Below, piece by piece: positions 6,370 to 9,088 of a stretch of 9,088 bases of DNA (positions are counted from its first letter, which is position 1; the number at the start of each line of letters is the position of its first letter). Both the position numbers and the translations under genes were made by a program. The DNA comes from Nitrososphaerota archaeon (GTDB lineage Archaea; Thermoproteota; Nitrososphaeria; Nitrososphaerales; Gagatemarchaeaceae), in NCBI GenBank assembly GCA_005877225.1, contig VBPK01000177.1, positions 1 through 9,088 of the forward strand, written 5' to 3'. Under the pieces are notes generated by a model, which saw only the letters and a program-made list of their open reading frames with translations, had not been told where the DNA came from and did no database searches.

Positions 6370-6391
6370 CCTCTCAGCCTCCGGCGGATGT

Positions 6392-7939
6392 ATGCGCGAA
6401 CGAACCCTGAAGAAGCTCGAAGAGATGAATCAGGCGGCGGAGGAGGGCGGCGGGAAGGGGAAGATTGAGGAGCAGCACAAGAAGGGGAAGCTGACCGCCA
6501 GGGAGAGGGTCGCGCAGCTCCTCGACCCCGGCACCTTTCAGGAACTCGACAAGTTCGTGACCCACAGGGCGACGGAGTTCGGGATGGAGAAGAACAGGCC
6601 GCTCGGGGACGGGGTCGTCACGGGGTACGGCATGATAAACGGGAGACTCGTCTATCTCTTCTCGCACGACTTCACCGTCCTGGGCGGCTCTCTAGGGGAG
6701 GCCTTCGGGAAGAAGGTGGTGAAGGTGATGGACCTCGCGATGAAGAACGGGGCCCCCATAATAGGACTGAACGACTCTGGGGGAGCAAGGATACAGGAGG
6801 GCGCTTCAAGTCTCGCGGGATACAGCGAGATCTTCTTCAGAAATACTCTCGCGTCCGGTGTGGTTCCGCAGATAAGCGCCGCGCTCGGCCCATCGGCGGG
6901 AGGGGCCGTCTACTCCCCCGCCCTCACCGACTTCATCGTCATGGTCAAGGGGACGGGGAGCATGTTTGTGACGGGGCCGGAGGTCGTGAAGGCGGCCCTC
7001 GGGCAGGACATCAGCTTCGAGGAGCTCGGGGGGGCCGAGGTTCACGCGAGGAAATCCGGGGTCGCCCACTTCATCACGTCGAATGAGCAGGAGTGTTTCT
7101 CTCTGCTGAGAGACCTGTTGAGCTACCTCCCCCAGAACAACTCGGAGTTACCGCCCACGCTGAAGACCAAGGACCCCCCTGAGAGGGTAGAGAAGAGCCT
7201 CCGAGAAATAATTCCGGACGACGCGAACAAGGCCTACGACGTGCGAGAGATAGTCAAGAAGGTGGTCGATGATGCACGGCTGCTCGAGGTCCACGCGAAC
7301 TGGGCTGAAAACGTCTTCGTCGGCTTCGCGAGGATGGACGGTGAGAGCGTGGGGGTGGTGGCGAACCAGCCTCTCTTCCTCTCCGGCGCGCTCGACAGCA
7401 CCGCCTCGGTGAAGGCGGCGAGGTTCGTTAGGTTCTGCGATGCCTTCAACATCCCCATCGTGACCATCGTGGACGTACCCGGCTACATGCCCGGAGCGGA
7501 CGAGGAGCACAGCGGCGTAATCCGGCACGGGTCGAAGCTTCTCTTCGCCTACTGCGAGGCGACCGTCCCCAAGGTGACCGTGATAACGAGGAAGGCGTAC
7601 GGTGGCGCCTACTGTGCGATGGGGTCGAAGTTCAGCAGGGCGGACATCAACTACGCCTGGCCCGAGGCAGAGATCGCCGTCATGGGGCCCGAGGGGGCGG
7701 TCAACGTCATCTTCCGGAAGGAGATAGAGGGTGCCGCCGACAAGGAGGCGACGCGGAAGGCTCTCCTCAAGGACTACAGGGAGACAATCACGAACCCCTA
7801 CTTCGCCGCGAGCAGGGGGATCATCGATGATGTGATAGACCCCGCCGTGACGCGCCCCAAGCTCATCTCCGCGCTGACATCTCTGCGGAAGAAGAAGGAA
7901 TTCAGACCTCACAAGAAGCACGGGAACATCCAGCTCTGA
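6392..7939 (+). CDS. pccB: Propionyl-/acetyl-CoA carboxylase, carboxyltransferase (beta) subunit
   Basis: The protein has 515 residues from the ATG at 6392, the usual length for this family. The frame is open back to an ATG at 6329, but that 21-residue extension is unlike family N-termini and covers the TATA-like box, so the inner start is chosen. The enzyme moves the carboxyl group from carboxybiotin to an acyl-CoA. Two crotonase-like halves are visible. The first has S-G-G-A-R-I-Q-E-G (129-137) and G-P-S-A-G-G-A-V-Y (166-174). The second has D-V-P-G-Y-M-P-G (361-368) and R-K-A-Y-G-G-A-Y (400-407). The residue after that last motif, which sets acyl specificity (Asp422 in Streptomyces PccB, Ile in acetyl-CoA enzymes), is Cys408, so substrate choice between propionyl- and acetyl-CoA is open. 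In archaea such enzymes often serve both substrates. The biotin carboxylase gene follows after 9 bases; the biotin carrier subunit is not in the window. Confidence 0.93.
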   Translation: MRERTLKKLEEMNQAAEEGGGKGKIEEQHKKGKLTARERVAQLLDPGTFQELDKFVTHRATEFGMEKNRPLGDGVVTGYGMINGRLVYLFSHDFTVLGGSLGEAFGKKVVKVMDLAMKNGAPIIGLNDSGGARIQEGASSLAGYSEIFFRNTLASGVVPQISAALGPSAGGAVYSPALTDFIVMVKGTGSMFVTGPEVVKAALGQDISFEELGGAEVHARKSGVAHFITSNEQECFSLLRDLLSYLPQNNSELPPTLKTKDPPERVEKSLREIIPDDANKAYDVREIVKKVVDDARLLEVHANWAENVFVGFARMDGESVGVVANQPLFLSGALDSTASVKAARFVRFCDAFNIPIVTIVDVPGYMPGADEEHSGVIRHGSKLLFAYCEATVPKVTVITRKAYGGAYCAMGSKFSRADINYAWPEAEIAVMGPEGAVNVIFRKEIEGAADKEATRKALLKDYRETITNPYFAASRGIIDDVIDPAVTRPKLISALTSLRKKKEFRPHKKHGNIQL

Positions 7940-7945
7940 GTTGAT
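7938..7945 (+). promoter_or_regulatory. Shine-Dalgarno-like site of the biotin carboxylase gene
   Basis: GAGTTGAT matches the archaeal GAGGTGAT consensus at 7 of 8 positions. It overlaps the TGA stop of the carboxyltransferase gene and ends 3 bases before the ATG at 7949. This arrangement suggests translational coupling of the two carboxylase subunits. Confidence 0.45.
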
Positions 7946-7948
7946 TCC

Positions 7949-9088
7949 ATGTTCAGCAAGGTCCTGATAGCGAACAGGGGAGAGGCGGCTGTCAGAGTCA
8001 TCCGGACCTGCAAGGTACTCGGCATCAAGACCGTCGCGGTCTTCTCAGACGTTGACCAGGAATCCCTTCACGTGAAGCTGGCCGACGAATCTTACCCCCT
8101 CGGACCCCCGAGTCCGGAAGAGAGCTACTCGAACGGCAAGAAGGTACTCGCCGTCGCCAAGGAGGCTGCGGTGGACGCGATCCACCCAGGGTACGGCTAC
8201 CTCTCTGAGAACCCCTCCTTCGCGGCCGCCTGCGATGAGGCAGGAGTGAAGTTCGTCGGACCCTCCCCGCGCACACTCGAGATCACGGAGAACAAGATAG
8301 AGTGCAGGAAGCTCGCGAGGAGGGTGGGCGTCCCGACTCTCCCGGGGACGGACGAGATTCTTCACGACGTCGAGGAAGCGCTGCGCCTCGCCGACAAGGT
8401 CGGGTACCCCGTGATTCTGAAGTCGGCCTTCGGCGGTGGGGGGAGAGGGATACGTGAGGTCACGAAGAAGTCGGAGCTCAAAGATTTGTTTGCGAGGGCA
8501 AACCGCGAAGCGGAGGGAACTTTCGGAAAGGGTGGTCTGTATATCGAAAGGCTGATCAAGCCGGCGAGGCATATCGAGCTGCAGTTCATCTCTGACGGAC
8601 GGGGAAAGGTGGTCTATCTCACGGAGAGGGAGTGCAGCATTCAGCGAAGACACCAGAAGCTACTCGAGATGACGCCGAGTCCGGCGCTCGACGACGAGAC
8701 GAGGAAGAAGGTGGGGAGGTACGCGCTCACCATCGCGCGCTCCATCAAGGCGGAGAATGTCGGGACAGTCGAATTCTTGATGGATGCTGGCGGGAAGTTC
8801 CACTTCATCGAGGTCAACGCTCGCCTCCAGGTCGAGCACCCGATCACCGAGATGGTCTGCAGCCTCGACCTCGTCGAGACACAATTCAGGATAGCGAGCG
8901 GGGAGGGGTTCCCCTACTCTCAGGGCGGCGTCGCGGCCAGGGGGGCAGCGTTAGAATGCAGGATAAACGCGGAGGATCCCGCCTCCGGGTTTACACCCTC
9001 TACCGGCACCGTTACAGACCTGACCCTCCCCTCCGGGCCCGGAATCCGGGTAGACACGGCCCTCTACCCCGGCTGCCAGGTGACCGAG
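7949..9088 (+). CDS. accC: Acyl-CoA carboxylase, biotin carboxylase subunit (cut by right edge)
   Basis: From the ATG at 7949 the frame is open for 380 codons up to the window edge, about 70-85% of a full subunit. It carries out the ATP- and bicarbonate-dependent carboxylation of biotin, the first half-reaction of the carboxylase whose beta subunit is encoded just upstream. The N-terminal domain begins L-I-A-N-R-G-E (6-12) and has H-P-G-Y-G-Y-L-S-E-N (79-88). The ATP-grasp domain has Lys116, Lys158 and the glycine-rich loop F-G-G-G-G-R-G (161-167). Further on are R-R-H-Q-K (233-237), Glu275, Glu288, Asn290 and Arg292, at or within one residue of the E. coli AccC positions, so the active site is complete. 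E-C-R-I-N-A-E-D-P (336-344) starts the C-terminal domain. Small departures are E-N-K at 114-116 where most have G-D-K, and L-E-M-T-P-S at 239-244 where E-E-A-P is common. Whether a biotin carrier domain is fused at the C-terminus cannot be seen. Confidence 0.93.
   Translation, partial: MFSKVLIANRGEAAVRVIRTCKVLGIKTVAVFSDVDQESLHVKLADESYPLGPPSPEESYSNGKKVLAVAKEAAVDAIHPGYGYLSENPSFAAACDEAGVKFVGPSPRTLEITENKIECRKLARRVGVPTLPGTDEILHDVEEALRLADKVGYPVILKSAFGGGGRGIREVTKKSELKDLFARANREAEGTFGKGGLYIERLIKPARHIELQFISDGRGKVVYLTERECSIQRRHQKLLEMTPSPALDDETRKKVGRYALTIARSIKAENVGTVEFLMDAGGKFHFIEVNARLQVEHPITEMVCSLDLVETQFRIASGEGFPYSQGGVAARGAALECRINAEDPASGFTPSTGTVTDLTLPSGPGIRVDTALYPGCQVTE

Noticed and set aside
6329..6391. 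N-terminal extension of the carboxyltransferase from the ATG at 6329
   Set aside because: The 21 extra residues do not look like the family N-terminus, the TATA-like box at 6361-6369 lies inside them, and the ATG at 6392 gives the standard length and a leaderless start.
7148..7921. Open frame of 257 codons antisense to the carboxyltransferase gene
   Set aside because: It lies entirely opposite conserved coding sequence and is Arg/Leu/Val-biased with no domain motif. It is a product of GC-rich codon usage.
1..9088. CRISPR arrays, insertion sequences, tRNA or rRNA genes, defence or phage genes
   Set aside because: No regularly spaced repeats, terminal inverted repeats, transposase motifs or tRNA-like cloverleaf sequences were seen on reading either strand; genes fill nearly all of the window.

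Overview
The window is a compact, GC-rich stretch with eight protein-coding genes, two of them cut by the window edges. It has no RNA genes, mobile elements, CRISPR arrays or long repeats, and no gene-free stretch longer than about 100 bases. The organism is most likely an archaeon. Several genes have TATA-like boxes 25-35 bases upstream of the start codon with little or no leader, arginine is often AGG, GTG and TTG starts are used, and the acyl-CoA mutase is split into two subunits. Group 1 or related Nitrososphaerota, or Thermoplasmatota, would fit, but the lineage cannot be fixed from this window.

Layout: positions 1-437 (minus strand) hold the N-terminal part of a secreted cupredoxin-like protein that runs off the left edge. 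Positions 529-1962 (minus) encode an extracytoplasmic Vgb/SMP-30-like beta-propeller with a C-terminal beta-sandwich-like tail. Positions 2051-6293 (minus) form a likely metabolic operon, read from right to left: biotin-protein ligase, acyl-CoA mutase large subunit, acyl-CoA mutase cobalamin-binding subunit, acyl-CoA dehydrogenase. The intergenic gaps are 38, 47 and 3 bases. From a 98-base divergent promoter region (6294-6391) a plus-strand operon leaves in the other direction: the carboxyltransferase (beta) subunit of a propionyl/acetyl-CoA carboxylase and, 9 bases later, its biotin carboxylase subunit, cut by the right edge.

How the genes fit together: the ligase would attach biotin to the carrier protein of the carboxylase, which is not in the window. 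The carboxylase would make methylmalonyl-CoA (and perhaps malonyl-CoA). By routine annotation the mutase would convert methylmalonyl-CoA to succinyl-CoA. Read closely, however, the mutase carries Phe and Gln at the two positions that separate isobutyryl-CoA mutase from methylmalonyl-CoA mutase (which has Tyr and Arg). Its cobalamin subunit is coupled almost directly to an acyl-CoA dehydrogenase, and no methylmalonyl-CoA epimerase or MeaB-type chaperone gene is nearby. The minus-strand operon may therefore interconvert butyryl-CoA and isobutyryl-CoA (or a related branched pair) and feed the product to the dehydrogenase. The carboxyltransferase also has an unusual Cys at the known acyl-length-determining position. 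These two active-site substitutions are the most interesting observations in the window.
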